Shown in pieces: positions 1-8,586 of a stretch of 64,000 nucleotides of DNA (positions are counted from its first letter, which is position 1; each line of letters begins with the position of its first letter). The position numbers and the translations under genes were made by a program. The notes beneath the pieces are model-generated. The model ran no database searches. It had not been told where the DNA came from and saw only the letters and a program-made list of their open reading frames with translations. Source of the stretch: Winogradskyella sp. (GTDB taxonomy: Bacteria; Bacteroidota; Bacteroidia; Flavobacteriales; Flavobacteriaceae); assembly GCF_003712105.1 (NCBI RefSeq), contig NZ_RHLG01000003.1, positions 248,001-312,000 of the forward strand. Direction: 5' to 3'.

Positions 1-44
1 TCTTAAGACATTTCTTTTCTAGAAAATAAGTTAAATTCGCTTTT

Positions 45-2579
45 ATGAGTGTTAATCTTCAAACTCCAATAGATTATTTAAAAGGCGTTGGCACAAATCG
101 TGCAGATTTATTGCGCTCAGAACTTGGTATCAGTACGTATCAAGATCTCATCAACTTATTCCCAAACAGATATATAGACCGTACGCGCTATTATAAAGTC
201 AATGAATTACGGCGCGACATAGCCGAAGTCCAGGTCATTGGTACAATTATAAACTTTAAAGAAGTAGCACAAAAAAGAGGCAAACGTCTTGTTGCAGAAT
301 TTAAAGACGATACAGGAATTATGGAATTGGTATGGTTTCGTGGGCAAAAATGGATTAGAGATAGCCTTAAAATAGGTCAAAATTATGTCATTTTTGGACG
401 CATTAATTGGTTTAACGGCAAGTTTAGCATGCCACATCCTGAAATGGAATTGCAAGCTGAGCATGAAAAAAACTTGCGCACTGCAATGCAAGCCATATAC
501 CCATCGACTGAAAAATTAACAAATAAAGGCATAACCAATAGAGTGATTTCTAAAATCATGCAACAACTTTTTTTAGAAACCAAAGGCCAGTTTTATGAAA
601 CCTTATCCGATTCTGTTATTGAAGAATTGAAACTCATTTCAAAATCTGACGCGTTATTCAATGTGCATTTTCCTAAAAATGCAGAGCTGCTTTCACGTTC
701 AAGATTCAGGTTAAAATTTGAAGAATTATTCTACATACAATTGCAATTAATTCTGAAAAATTTAATTCATAAATCAAAAATTAAAGGTCTGGTTTTTGAC
801 AAAGTAGGTGACTATTTCAATTCGTTTTTTAAAGACCATTTACCATTTGAATTAACCAACGCACAGAAACGTGTCTTGAAAGAAATTAGAGCAGATTTAG
901 GTAGTAATGCACAAATGAATCGGCTTTTGCAAGGCGATGTAGGTTCTGGGAAGACCATAGTTGCCTTCATGTCAATGTTAATGGGGCTTGACAACGGTTT
1001 TCAATGTTGTTTAATGGCTCCGACTGAAATTTTGTCAGTTCAGCACTATATTGGATTATCAGAATTGTGTAATAGATTGAATATCAGTATTTCATTATTA
1101 ACTGGATCAACTAAAACTTCAATGCGTAAAGAAATTCATGCACATCTCGAAAATGGGCAATTACAGATACTAGTTGGCACTCATGCACTTCTCGAGGATA
1201 AGGTGAAATTCAAAAATTTAGGGCTTGCAATTATAGACGAACAACACCGTTTTGGAGTGGCGCAAAGAAGTAAATTATGGAAAAAAGGCCCATCTCAATC
1301 TTCCCAAAGGGAAGAAGCAAAACTAATACTAGATAGGTATAAAACAGCTCGTCCATCGACTTACAGTTTGATGAAAGAATTACAACAAGAAAATAAAAAA
1401 AATAGCACCAAAGCTGAGCAAATATTGTGGGAATCATTAAGAGGAAAAAAAATAGGTTATAAATTTAGGAGGCAACATATCATTGATGAGTTTATTGTTG
1501 ATTTTGTTTGCTTGGAAAAAAGCCTAGTTATTGAAATAGATGGTGGCTATCATAACAGAAAAGAACAACAAGAAATTGATGAAATACGTACATTTATATT
1601 AAAAGATTTAGGTTTTACTGTAATCCGGTTTAAAAATGAGGAAGTAATAGGCGATATTGATTCAGTAATAAACACAATTTTATCTAAACTGAAAAGTTTC
1701 TCCTCTGGAGAGATTAGAGAGGCTTTACCTCCACACATACTTGTGATGACCGCTACTCCAATTCCGAGAACCTTAGCCATGTCTGTTTATGGCGACCTTG
1801 ATATTTCGGTCATAGACGAATTACCTGCAGGAAGAAAACCGATTAAAACGGTCCACCGGTATGATAATAATCGTCTTAAGGTTTTTCGATTTATAAGAGA
1901 CGAAATTGGCAAAGGACGACAAATCTATGTTGTGTATCCGCTTATTCAGGAAAGTGAAAAAATGGATTATAAAGATTTAATGGATGGCTTTGAGAGTATT
2001 TCGAGAGAATTTCCTATGCCTGATTATCAAATTTCGATTGTTCATGGTAAAATGAAACCCGCTGATAAAGATTATGAGATGCAACGCTTTGTTGAAGGGA
2101 AAACACAAATAATGGTAGCCACGACCGTCATAGAAGTTGGTGTTAACGTGCCTAATGCATCAGTAATGATTATAGAAAGTGCTGAACGTTTTGGATTATC
2201 GCAGCTCCATCAATTACGAGGTCGCGTTGGTCGTGGAGCTGAACAGAGCTATTGCATTTTAATGACAAGCCACAAATTGAGCAACGAGAGCAAAACACGA
2301 CTTGAAACCATGGTACGCACTAATGATGGCTTTGAAATTGCAGAAGTAGATTTACGACTTCGTGGACCAGGTGATGTTATGGGAACACAGCAAAGTGGTG
2401 TTTTAAACCTTAGAATTGCTGATGTTGTAAAGGATAAGGCTATTTTACAGCAAGCTAGATACTATGCCAAACAGGTTTTAAAACTCGACCCATCATTAAG
2501 TTTACCCGAACACAAGGCTATTCTTCACACGTATAAACAGATGAGTAAGTACAAGAATATTTGGAACTATATAAGTTAG
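45..2579 (+). CDS. recG: ATP-dependent DNA helicase RecG with in-frame DUF559 endonuclease insert
   Basis: RecG reverses stalled replication forks and branch-migrates Holliday junctions. Seen: N-terminal wedge/OB region (about residues 1-260), Walker A GDVGSGKT near residue 297, motif II DEQH at 398-401, motif III TATPIPRTLA near 570, and a C-terminal helicase half with QLRGRVGRG near 725. The protein is 844 residues against about 700 for the family. The excess is a block at residues 416-561 inserted between KLWKKG and PPHILVMTATP, two segments that are normally almost adjacent. The block resembles the DUF559/Vsr-like nuclease family. Removing it leaves about 698 residues with all helicase motifs in frame, so the gene is probably still functional. 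ATG at 45 is the first plausible start. Confidence 0.95.
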   Translation: MSVNLQTPIDYLKGVGTNRADLLRSELGISTYQDLINLFPNRYIDRTRYYKVNELRRDIAEVQVIGTIINFKEVAQKRGKRLVAEFKDDTGIMELVWFRGQKWIRDSLKIGQNYVIFGRINWFNGKFSMPHPEMELQAEHEKNLRTAMQAIYPSTEKLTNKGITNRVISKIMQQLFLETKGQFYETLSDSVIEELKLISKSDALFNVHFPKNAELLSRSRFRLKFEELFYIQLQLILKNLIHKSKIKGLVFDKVGDYFNSFFKDHLPFELTNAQKRVLKEIRADLGSNAQMNRLLQGDVGSGKTIVAFMSMLMGLDNGFQCCLMAPTEILSVQHYIGLSELCNRLNISISLLTGSTKTSMRKEIHAHLENGQLQILVGTHALLEDKVKFKNLGLAIIDEQHRFGVAQRSKLWKKGPSQSSQREEAKLILDRYKTARPSTYSLMKELQQENKKNSTKAEQILWESLRGKKIGYKFRRQHIIDEFIVDFVCLEKSLVIEIDGGYHNRKEQQEIDEIRTFILKDLGFTVIRFKNEEVIGDIDSVINTILSKLKSFSSGEIREALPPHILVMTATPIPRTLAMSVYGDLDISVIDELPAGRKPIKTVHRYDNNRLKVFRFIRDEIGKGRQIYVVYPLIQESEKMDYKDLMDGFESISREFPMPDYQISIVHGKMKPADKDYEMQRFVEGKTQIMVATTVIEVGVNVPNASVMIIESAERFGLSQLHQLRGRVGRGAEQSYCILMTSHKLSNESKTRLETMVRTNDGFEIAEVDLRLRGPGDVMGTQQSGVLNLRIADVVKDKAILQQARYYAKQVLKLDPSLSLPEHKAILHTYKQMSKYKNIWNYIS
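1299..1315. repeat. left-border hairpin of the recG insert
   Basis: TCTTCCC AAA GGGAAGA is a perfect 7-bp inverted repeat with a 3-nt loop, nine bases inside the left junction with normal recG sequence. Confidence 0.6.
1699..1711. repeat. right-border hairpin of the recG insert
   Basis: TCTCC TCT GGAGA is a perfect 5-bp inverted repeat with a 3-nt loop, just before the point where normal recG sequence resumes. It resembles the left-border hairpin in design (pyrimidine-rich arm, short loop). Confidence 0.5.
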
Positions 2580-2627
2580 TGAACCTAAAATCCTGAAACG
2601 AGTTCAGGATGATGATAAATAAAAAAA

Positions 2628-2656
2628 AGGCCTAGCCACCAACCACTACTAGGCCT
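2628..2656 (-). terminator. rho-independent terminator of the DUF2911 gene
   Basis: AGGCCTAG (2628-2635) and CTAGGCCT (2649-2656) form a perfect 8-bp stem. On the minus strand the stem is followed by a run of eight T. It lies 38 bases past the stop codon of the minus-strand gene, so it most likely ends that transcript. It also faces the end of recG. Confidence 0.8.
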
Positions 2657-2693
2657 CCAAAACATAAAAAATTCGTGTTTTGATGATGATTAA

Positions 2694-3779
2694 TTACTTA
2701 GAATTAAGCTCTTTTAAACCTTTTTCAATACTAGCTTTTACGCGATCGTTTGGATTTAATGACAATGCTTTGGTGTAATGTTTCTTAGCAGATTTCACGT
2801 CACCTTTAGCCTTGTAACCGTCGGCTAAGCTACTATGCCAATTCGCGTTCTTAGAATCGCTCTCAACGTTGGTTTTGAAATATTTTATAGCTCTATCGTA
2901 ATCCTCTGCTCTAATCATAGCATAACCCATACGGTTTATTTGCCCAGGATTTGCAAGACCTAAAGCCTCGTCCATTGTGGTGCCAAAGCCTTCAGCATCA
3001 CCTTTCTTTTGAAGTATTTGAGCCTTTATAGCTAAACCGTTGAAAGTTTTTTGACTAAAAAACTGACCATCAAGCGCCGCATTTACCCACTGTAATGCTT
3101 CGTCTAAATCACCATCGTTATTTAAAGCAAAGTTTGCTGCTTGCTCCCAATTTTGTCTTGAGAAGCCTTTTTGCCCTTTAAATTGAGAACGTATATCAGA
3201 CAATACAATATCAGTAACATCTACTTCAATTTTAAAAGGAAATGCTTTTTTCTCCCATTTTAAAGCTGCTGTTGTCGAGTTTTTATCAACTGCATCAAAT
3301 GAAAAGGTCAATAATTCAGTAAATGCATTATCTGCAATAACTATATCTGCAGTAAGTACATCATTTTTTGGCTCGTAGAAATAGCTTCCCCAAGCATCTT
3401 TATCTGTAGATAAAATTAGCGTAGCATTGTTAGCATCTTTTACATTAAGATGTAAACCATAAGTACCAGCAGCAACAGCTTTTCCTTGGATTTTTACATC
3501 ATGCGTAAAACTAATTGTTGTGTTTTCGTTAGCACCTGCTCGCCATGGTGCTGCCTTCGATGTTCCAAATCCTAGATTTGTTAATCCGTATGGTACAAGT
3601 TTACCCCAAATCTCACGGTCGTTTACACTTGGTCTAGAATAGGTAATGGTAATATCGGTAGTTCCTACACGTTGCATTACAGATGCCATTTGGCTTCCTC
3701 GCGGTGTGTTTAGTTGCGCGTTAACAGTTATTGTAGCTAATAACAGAAATGCAAAAAGAAAAGTAAGTCGGTTTTTCAT
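2694..3779 (-). CDS. DUF2911 domain protein with C-terminal TPR repeats
   Basis: Exported protein of unknown function, 361 residues. A Sec signal peptide is seen (MKNRLTFLFAFLLLATITVNAQ), then a DUF2911 domain (about residues 25-195) with the family's PRGSQMASVMQRVG and YSRPSVNDREIWG segments, and tetratricopeptide-like helices from about 210 (NNDGDLDEALQWVNAAL, AEDYDRAIKYFKTN, GDVKSAKKHYTKALSLNPND). DUF2911 proteins are common in Bacteroidota; no reaction is known to me. Transcribed alone, convergent with recG, with a terminator just downstream. Confidence 0.85.
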   Translation of the reverse strand: MKNRLTFLFAFLLLATITVNAQLNTPRGSQMASVMQRVGTTDITITYSRPSVNDREIWGKLVPYGLTNLGFGTSKAAPWRAGANENTTISFTHDVKIQGKAVAAGTYGLHLNVKDANNATLILSTDKDAWGSYFYEPKNDVLTADIVIADNAFTELLTFSFDAVDKNSTTAALKWEKKAFPFKIEVDVTDIVLSDIRSQFKGQKGFSRQNWEQAANFALNNDGDLDEALQWVNAALDGQFFSQKTFNGLAIKAQILQKKGDAEGFGTTMDEALGLANPGQINRMGYAMIRAEDYDRAIKYFKTNVESDSKNANWHSSLADGYKAKGDVKSAKKHYTKALSLNPNDRVKASIEKGLKELNSK

Positions 3780-3958
3780 TTTATTTTGATTGTTTAATTA
3801 GTACCACCAAATTAGAATCAATAATACCAACATGCTGTTATGGAGATGTTAAAGAACTCTGTACAATTGTTAATTAACGTATTATTAAGAGAAACTCTTT
3901 TAAGGCAAACTAATGAGATTGTTTTAGTATTTTTAGTTGCGATATTGACGTGTATATA

Positions 3959-5371
3959 ATGAACAACAATCTACTCACTAAACTTGGTCAGAAATTTACC
4001 GATGCATTTACCAAATACATGCCTAGTGCTTATGTATTTGCCTTATTATTAACACTAATTACAGGCATATGTGCACTTACACTTACCGATAGCAAACCCA
4101 TTGTAGTATTAGAAGGTTGGTACAATGGCTTTTGGAACCTACTCTCGTTTGGGATGCAAATTGTATTAATCATTATTACAGCCTATTGCATTGCACAATC
4201 ATCACCTGTTAAAAAGGCCATTGACAAACTGGCATTATACATAAAGACACCAACGCAAGTGTATTTAATTGTAATTGCTTTAGGCGCTTTATTGTCCTTA
4301 ATAAGCTTTGGTATGGTTGTGATCACAGCCATTTTAGGTCGTGAGTTAGCATTAAAAGTAAAAGGAGTCCACTACCCTTTTTTAGTAGCTTGTGTGTACT
4401 TTTCATTTAATGGTTGGGTTTGTGGATTCTCAAGTACAATTGCTTTGCTTTTAAACACAGAGAATAATTTTTTAATTCAAGATGGAATTCTGAACGGCAC
4501 TTTACCCACAAGCTTTACACTTGGATCATCATTGAACTTAATAATGATTGCACTTTTTGTAATTGTAGCACCATTAATCATTTATGTATTGATTCCAAAA
4601 TCCTCCGAAGGTAAAGAATTAAGTGATTTAGTTGATGAATCAGAAATGAATGATATTTCTGTGAAAGAAGAAGCTTTATCTTACAAATTACCATTTAAAG
4701 CAATGTCTGACGCGCTTAACAATGCTGGATGGTTACAGGTTATTGTTTCATTAGCGGGAATCTCATATATAGTATATTATTTCATTAAAAATGATTTTGT
4801 GACTAGCCTTAATTTAAACATTGTAATATTTACTTTTTTAATGGCTGGTATGCTACTACACATTACACCTATGCGCTATAGTATTGCTATGAAACGTGCG
4901 AGTAGTAATATCTCTGGCATCTTGTTTCAATATCCGTTTTACGCTGGTATTATGGGTATAATGTTAGCATCAGGTTTAGGTACAAAAATTAGTGAAGCTT
5001 TAGTCACTATTGCCACGCCTGAAAATTATGCCTTTATCTCTTATCTAACTGGTGGTGTTGTTAACTTTGCCATACCATCTGCTGGTGGCGAGTTTGCTGT
5101 GATTGGACCAAGTATTATTAATATGGTACAAGAGCTTGGCACTAACCTATCCCCTAACGAAGTTACCGCCATGACAGCAAGAGCTTCAATGTCTGTGGCG
5201 TATGGTGAGAGTTTAAGTAACTTATTACAACCCTTCTTTTTACTTATTGTTTTCCCTGTAATGGGCAAAGGCATTAAAATACAAGCACGCGATGTGGTTG
5301 GCTATTTGTTTATACCTTTTGTAATTATGTTTGTATTACAAGTAATATTAGTGACGTATGTGCCGATATAA
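3959..5371 (+). CDS. short-chain fatty acid transporter, AtoE/TIGR00366 family
   Basis: Predicted inner-membrane carrier for short-chain fatty acids. About 470 residues with roughly 12 hydrophobic segments. The sequence fits the AtoE family by its N-terminal amphipathic FTKYMPSAYVFALLLTLIT, the GFWNLLSFGMQIVLIIITAY segment, and a late conserved region with IPSAGGEFAVIGPSI and MSVAYGESLSNLLQPFF. A GTG three codons upstream (3950) keeps the frame open, but ATG at 3959 gives the usual short N-terminus. It stands alone with no linked acyl-CoA genes, so the substrate rests on family resemblance only. Confidence 0.85.
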   Translation: MNNNLLTKLGQKFTDAFTKYMPSAYVFALLLTLITGICALTLTDSKPIVVLEGWYNGFWNLLSFGMQIVLIIITAYCIAQSSPVKKAIDKLALYIKTPTQVYLIVIALGALLSLISFGMVVITAILGRELALKVKGVHYPFLVACVYFSFNGWVCGFSSTIALLLNTENNFLIQDGILNGTLPTSFTLGSSLNLIMIALFVIVAPLIIYVLIPKSSEGKELSDLVDESEMNDISVKEEALSYKLPFKAMSDALNNAGWLQVIVSLAGISYIVYYFIKNDFVTSLNLNIVIFTFLMAGMLLHITPMRYSIAMKRASSNISGILFQYPFYAGIMGIMLASGLGTKISEALVTIATPENYAFISYLTGGVVNFAIPSAGGEFAVIGPSIINMVQELGTNLSPNEVTAMTARASMSVAYGESLSNLLQPFFLLIVFPVMGKGIKIQARDVVGYLFIPFVIMFVLQVILVTYVPI

Positions 5372-5479
5372 AAAAGTCTAATAATAATACTTTGCCAGAA
5401 TTTACTATCTTTCACTTACGGCAGAAAAGTTAGCTAGACATTTCCTCTAACTGACTATATAACTGCCTACTAAATCAAT

Positions 5480-7096
5480 ATGAATCCCGATCAAAAAACA
5501 CGCTTAAGAGACAAACTATTCCGTCACCTAGATGGCATCGTTATATGTCCAACAGCTTATACTCTAAAAAAACACGGCGTAACCGATTACCTATTACAAC
5601 AAAATAACGTAGCACTAAATGAGTTGACAGAAAAATTCAACGCTAATGAAGGCTATTTAAATGTAGCTTTAAGAGGATTATGCTCTCAAGGCTGGTTAAC
5701 ACAACATATTGATAATAGTACGGACACCATTAGCTATGAAACCAATGCCTCGTCGGAAATTGCATTTAATTATTTTGATCTCTTTAAAGATGTTTCAGAC
5801 TTAATGAAAATGTCTGAGAATTATCATCCTCGAAAGTTTGAAATCGAGCCTTTTTTGAAATTGGAAAGTATCTACAAAACATACAGAACCAATTATGGTC
5901 TCAAACTGTCAACAGAAGATTCTCGAAGACAAATTGAAGAACAAATCTTAACACATATTGAAGGTGTAATTGTTGGACCAACCCTAGTGAATTTGGGTAT
6001 TACGGGTATGTTTCATAAGTACTTTATGGAAGCACGATTTAGACCTGAAGAATTCCATAAAAATCATGAAGAGTTTGACCGACTTCTAGGCATATTAACT
6101 GAGCTTGGTTGGTTCGATAAAAAAAATGGCACTTATGCCTTTACAGAAACCGGATTATTTTTTGCTAAAAGAGCATCAGCCTATGGTGTTACCGTGTCCT
6201 ATATTCCTACGCTCAGAAAATTAGACGACCTCATTTTTGGAGATCCGTTAATTCTTAAAAATACAAGTGGCTCTGAAGAGCAGCACGTAGATAGAGAAAT
6301 GAATATTTGGGGAAGTGGCGGAGCGCACAGCTCTTACTTTAAAGTAGTTGACAAAATTATCATTGACATTTTCAACAAGCCAATCGAAGAGCAACCACAA
6401 GGCATTCTTGATATGGGTTGTGGTAATGGTGCATTTCTTCAGCATTTGTTTTCAGTGATAGAAAATCAGACGTACAGAGGTACTATTTTAGATGAACATC
6501 CTTTGATGTTGATAGGCGTAGACTATAATGAAGCTGCTTTGAAGGTGTCAAAGGCTAACCTCATTATGGCAGACATTTGGGCAAAAATAGTTTGGGGCGA
6601 TATCGGAAATCCTGATCTTTTGGCCCATGACTTAAAAGAAAAATACGATATAGCCTTAGGTGAATTACTCAACGTAAGAACTTTTTTAGACCATAATAGA
6701 ATTTGGAAAGCTCCTGAAACCAAATCCTCAAGAGTAAGTACATCTTCTGGTGCATTTGCTTACCAAGGTCAACGGATTGGTAATAATTTGGTTGCTGAAT
6801 CATTAAAAGAACACATAAAAAAGTGGACACCTTATGTAGAAAAGTTTGGCTTGTTGCTTATTGAGCTACACACCGTAAAACCAGAACTAGTTGCGCAAAA
6901 CATAGGGAAAACTGCTGCAACTGCTTACGACTTAACGCACGGATATTCTGACCAATATATACTTGAGATAGATGAATACTTAGATGTCATTCAAGAAGCT
7001 GGTTTGGTACCGGATATGGAGCAGTTTAGAAAATTCCCTGATACTGAATTTGCCACCGTTTCTATTAGTTTACTGAAATCGAAAAGCACACATTGA
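5480..7096 (+). CDS. class I SAM-dependent methyltransferase with two N-terminal winged-helix-like units
   Basis: The C-terminal half has a Rossmann methyltransferase core: motif I ILDMGCGNGAFLQHLF near residue 310 and the acidic turn GVDYNEAALKVSKANL near 350. The N-terminal half contains two similar segments, DKLFRHLDGIVICPTAYTLKKHGVTDYLL and EEQILTHIEGVIVGPTLVNLGITGMFHKYF, each followed by a winged-helix-like stretch ending in GWLTQ or GWFDKK. This looks like an internal duplication of the dimerisation/winged-helix module of O-methyltransferases, and the overall build recalls AprA-like methyltransferases. Substrate unknown. The TGA stop overlaps the TTG start of the next gene by four bases. 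Confidence 0.75.
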   Translation: MNPDQKTRLRDKLFRHLDGIVICPTAYTLKKHGVTDYLLQQNNVALNELTEKFNANEGYLNVALRGLCSQGWLTQHIDNSTDTISYETNASSEIAFNYFDLFKDVSDLMKMSENYHPRKFEIEPFLKLESIYKTYRTNYGLKLSTEDSRRQIEEQILTHIEGVIVGPTLVNLGITGMFHKYFMEARFRPEEFHKNHEEFDRLLGILTELGWFDKKNGTYAFTETGLFFAKRASAYGVTVSYIPTLRKLDDLIFGDPLILKNTSGSEEQHVDREMNIWGSGGAHSSYFKVVDKIIIDIFNKPIEEQPQGILDMGCGNGAFLQHLFSVIENQTYRGTILDEHPLMLIGVDYNEAALKVSKANLIMADIWAKIVWGDIGNPDLLAHDLKEKYDIALGELLNVRTFLDHNRIWKAPETKSSRVSTSSGAFAYQGQRIGNNLVAESLKEHIKKWTPYVEKFGLLLIELHTVKPELVAQNIGKTAATAYDLTHGYSDQYILEIDEYLDVIQEAGLVPDMEQFRKFPDTEFATVSISLLKSKSTH

Positions 7097-7506
7097 AAAC
7101 CAAATTTCTTATAGCACTACTCACAATTCTAACCTTGAATTCGTGCTTTGTATTCGATAATGATTCTGATAAAATTATAGGTAATTACGAAGTCTCGTGG
7201 ATTGATACTCCTAAAACTCGTGCAGTTTGCGAACGATTTAGTTCCACCGGTTGTTCAGTTCTTGTTAGTGAATATGTATATGCTGTTGGTCATAACTCAG
7301 AGTTTATAATTGTGAAGCAGCACCCAACTAGCGGTTTTGAAAATAACTATGAAATCGATACAACAAAAACGAATTATTTTATCCTAGATATTAGAGAAGA
7401 AAGCAAAGTTATTGGTCCAATGACTAGATTGGATTTTGATAAAAAAGTCTTAGAATTGAATATTAGTAATATTGCATTCGACCAGATTTATCCTAAGAAT
7501 TTGTGA
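7093..7506 (+). CDS. small putative lipoprotein
   Basis: 137 residues with a lipoprotein signal peptide: MKTKFLIALLTILTLNSCF, predicted lipidated Cys at 18. The rest is a short beta-rich domain with no family I recognise with certainty; it is somewhat like DUF3997-type lipoproteins. The start is TTG at 7093, overlapping the upstream stop (TTGA); no ATG would preserve the signal peptide, so TTG is preferred. It is translationally coupled to the methyltransferase gene. Confidence 0.65.
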   Translation: MKTKFLIALLTILTLNSCFVFDNDSDKIIGNYEVSWIDTPKTRAVCERFSSTGCSVLVSEYVYAVGHNSEFIIVKQHPTSGFENNYEIDTTKTNYFILDIREESKVIGPMTRLDFDKKVLELNISNIAFDQIYPKNL

Positions 7507-7524
7507 CAACCAAAACTATATTAA

Positions 7525-7770
7525 ATGAAAAAGTTAGTAGAACCTTTACTCTATATAATAGGCTTTGCATTAATAATACAACTACTAATTAGGCTTAAGT
7601 ATGCACCTCTTGTTTTACTTAGTGTTGTTGATGAAGGCATTACTATTTGGCAACGATTGTACTTATTAGGGTTAATAACGTTATGGGTAATTCTCTTTAT
7701 TATGGCTATATTACTACTAAGAAACGCCACGAGGATAGGGATTAAATTCTATGATAACATCAAAAAATAG
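7525..7770 (+). CDS. small two-helix membrane protein
   Basis: 81 residues with two hydrophobic segments (about residues 7-33 and 43-65) separated by a short loop, and a basic C-terminus (RNATRIGIKFYDNIKK). No family recognised. It begins 18 bases after the lipoprotein gene and is probably in the same transcript. Confidence 0.55.
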   Translation: MKKLVEPLLYIIGFALIIQLLIRLKYAPLVLLSVVDEGITIWQRLYLLGLITLWVILFIMAILLLRNATRIGIKFYDNIKK

Positions 7771-7891
7771 ATAAAACTCAAAATAACTAAAAAACTACTC
7801 AGGCTCTCCTAAAAAGCATGGGAAGACATCATTGCTTTAATTATCAACCTCTTAAACAATTATCAAAAATTCTTCCTAAAAGTTTTTAAAA

Positions 7892-7913
7892 AAACATACT
7901 AATTAGTATGTTT
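7892..7913. promoter_or_regulatory. TetR-type operator overlapping the tetR promoter
   Basis: A perfect 22-bp palindrome whose half-site is AAACATACTAA. Its right half contains the Bacteroidota -7 box TATGTTTG (7907-7914), so bound repressor would cover the promoter. The regulator gene starts at 7919. A near-identical site lies at 8523-8546 before the next operon. Confidence 0.8.
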
Positions 7914-7918
7914 GTGGT

Positions 7919-8509
7919 ATGAGTAAAGCCCAAAATACCAGGTTGCATATACTTAATAAGTCCTTTGATTTAATCTATGTCAATGGATATCAAGCTACAA
8001 GCGTAGATAAAATCATTGAGACTACGCAAGTCACTAAAGGTGCATTTTATTATCATTTTAAAGATAAAGAAGACATGGGCTTAGCTATGATAGACGATGT
8101 TTTACTACCAAGACTTAATAGAATATTAATTAACCCCTTAAGCGATGAAGGTCATCCATTAGATAGGATATATAACAGTATAAAGACAAATCTTTTAACA
8201 GGGAAAGATTTTGATCCACGTTATGGATGTCCTATGAATAACTTAATACAAGAGATGAGCCCAATTAGTTCTGGCTTTAAAACAAAGCTTAAAAAAGTAA
8301 TCAATCATTGGCGAGAAGCATTAATAAGTGTACTAGATGAAGCTAAAAATGCCGGTCAATTAAACTCGAATATAGAACCAAATGATGTGGCTAATTTTAT
8401 TATTGTTGGCTATGAAGGCTTAAGAGCAACAGGAAAACTAGAAACTAATATGAACTTATATAAATCCTATATAAGACAATTAAAATTTTATCTCGACAAC
8501 CTTAAATAA
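7919..8509 (+). CDS. TetR/AcrR family transcriptional regulator
   Basis: 196 residues. The N-terminal helix-turn-helix is clear: TRLHILNKSFDLIYVNGYQATSVDKIIETTQVTKGAFYYHFKDKEDMG. The C-terminal ligand domain contains RYGCPMNNLIQEMSPISSGF, as in the YxaF/LmrA-type branch of the family. The gene sits between two copies of the same palindrome, one over its own promoter and one before 8587, so it very likely represses itself and the downstream operon. The ATG is only five bases past the -7 box, so its mRNA would be leaderless or nearly so. Confidence 0.9.
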   Translation: MSKAQNTRLHILNKSFDLIYVNGYQATSVDKIIETTQVTKGAFYYHFKDKEDMGLAMIDDVLLPRLNRILINPLSDEGHPLDRIYNSIKTNLLTGKDFDPRYGCPMNNLIQEMSPISSGFKTKLKKVINHWREALISVLDEAKNAGQLNSNIEPNDVANFIIVGYEGLRATGKLETNMNLYKSYIRQLKFYLDNLK

Positions 8510-8522
8510 TTTTTTTTAACCA

Positions 8523-8546
8523 AAAACATACTGATTAGTATGTTTT
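8523..8546. promoter_or_regulatory. second TetR-type operator, upstream of the membrane protein operon
   Basis: AAAACATACT-GATT-AGTATGTTTT: a 24-bp palindrome with only the central pair imperfect. It shares its half-site with the operator at 7892-7913. It also contains TATGTTTT, a near match to the -7 box, 41 bases before the start codon at 8587. Confidence 0.75.
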
Positions 8547-8586
8547 AAATTAATAATAACTAATAATAATTTTTAAATCAGAATTT

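Larger units (their letters stand above)
1290..1727 (+). mobile_element. in-frame DUF559/Vsr-like endonuclease element inside recG
   Basis: About 146 codons with no stop and no frame change. The encoded segment has the Vsr-like pattern: ILWESLRGKKIGYKFRRQH, then VIEIDGGYH (E497, D499, H503), a downstream DEIR, and FTVIRFKNEEV. Each end carries a short perfect hairpin (1299-1315 and 1699-1711). The layout (nuclease fold, sharp borders, hairpin ends, insertion into a conserved gene without breaking it) suggests a selfish homing-type element that persists as an inserted protein domain. It is not an intein: no splicing-junction Cys/Ser or terminal His-Asn is seen. Confidence 0.72.

Noticed and set aside
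1290..1727. Intein or frameshifted pseudogene in recG
   Set aside because: The reading frame is open throughout and both helicase halves are intact. No intein splice-site residues (N-terminal Cys/Ser, C-terminal His-Asn with Cys/Ser/Thr) are seen at the borders.
7525..7770. Toxin of a toxin-antitoxin pair (small hydrophobic protein)
   Set aside because: No partner antitoxin or antisense RNA signature is seen; it follows a lipoprotein gene closely like an ordinary operon member.
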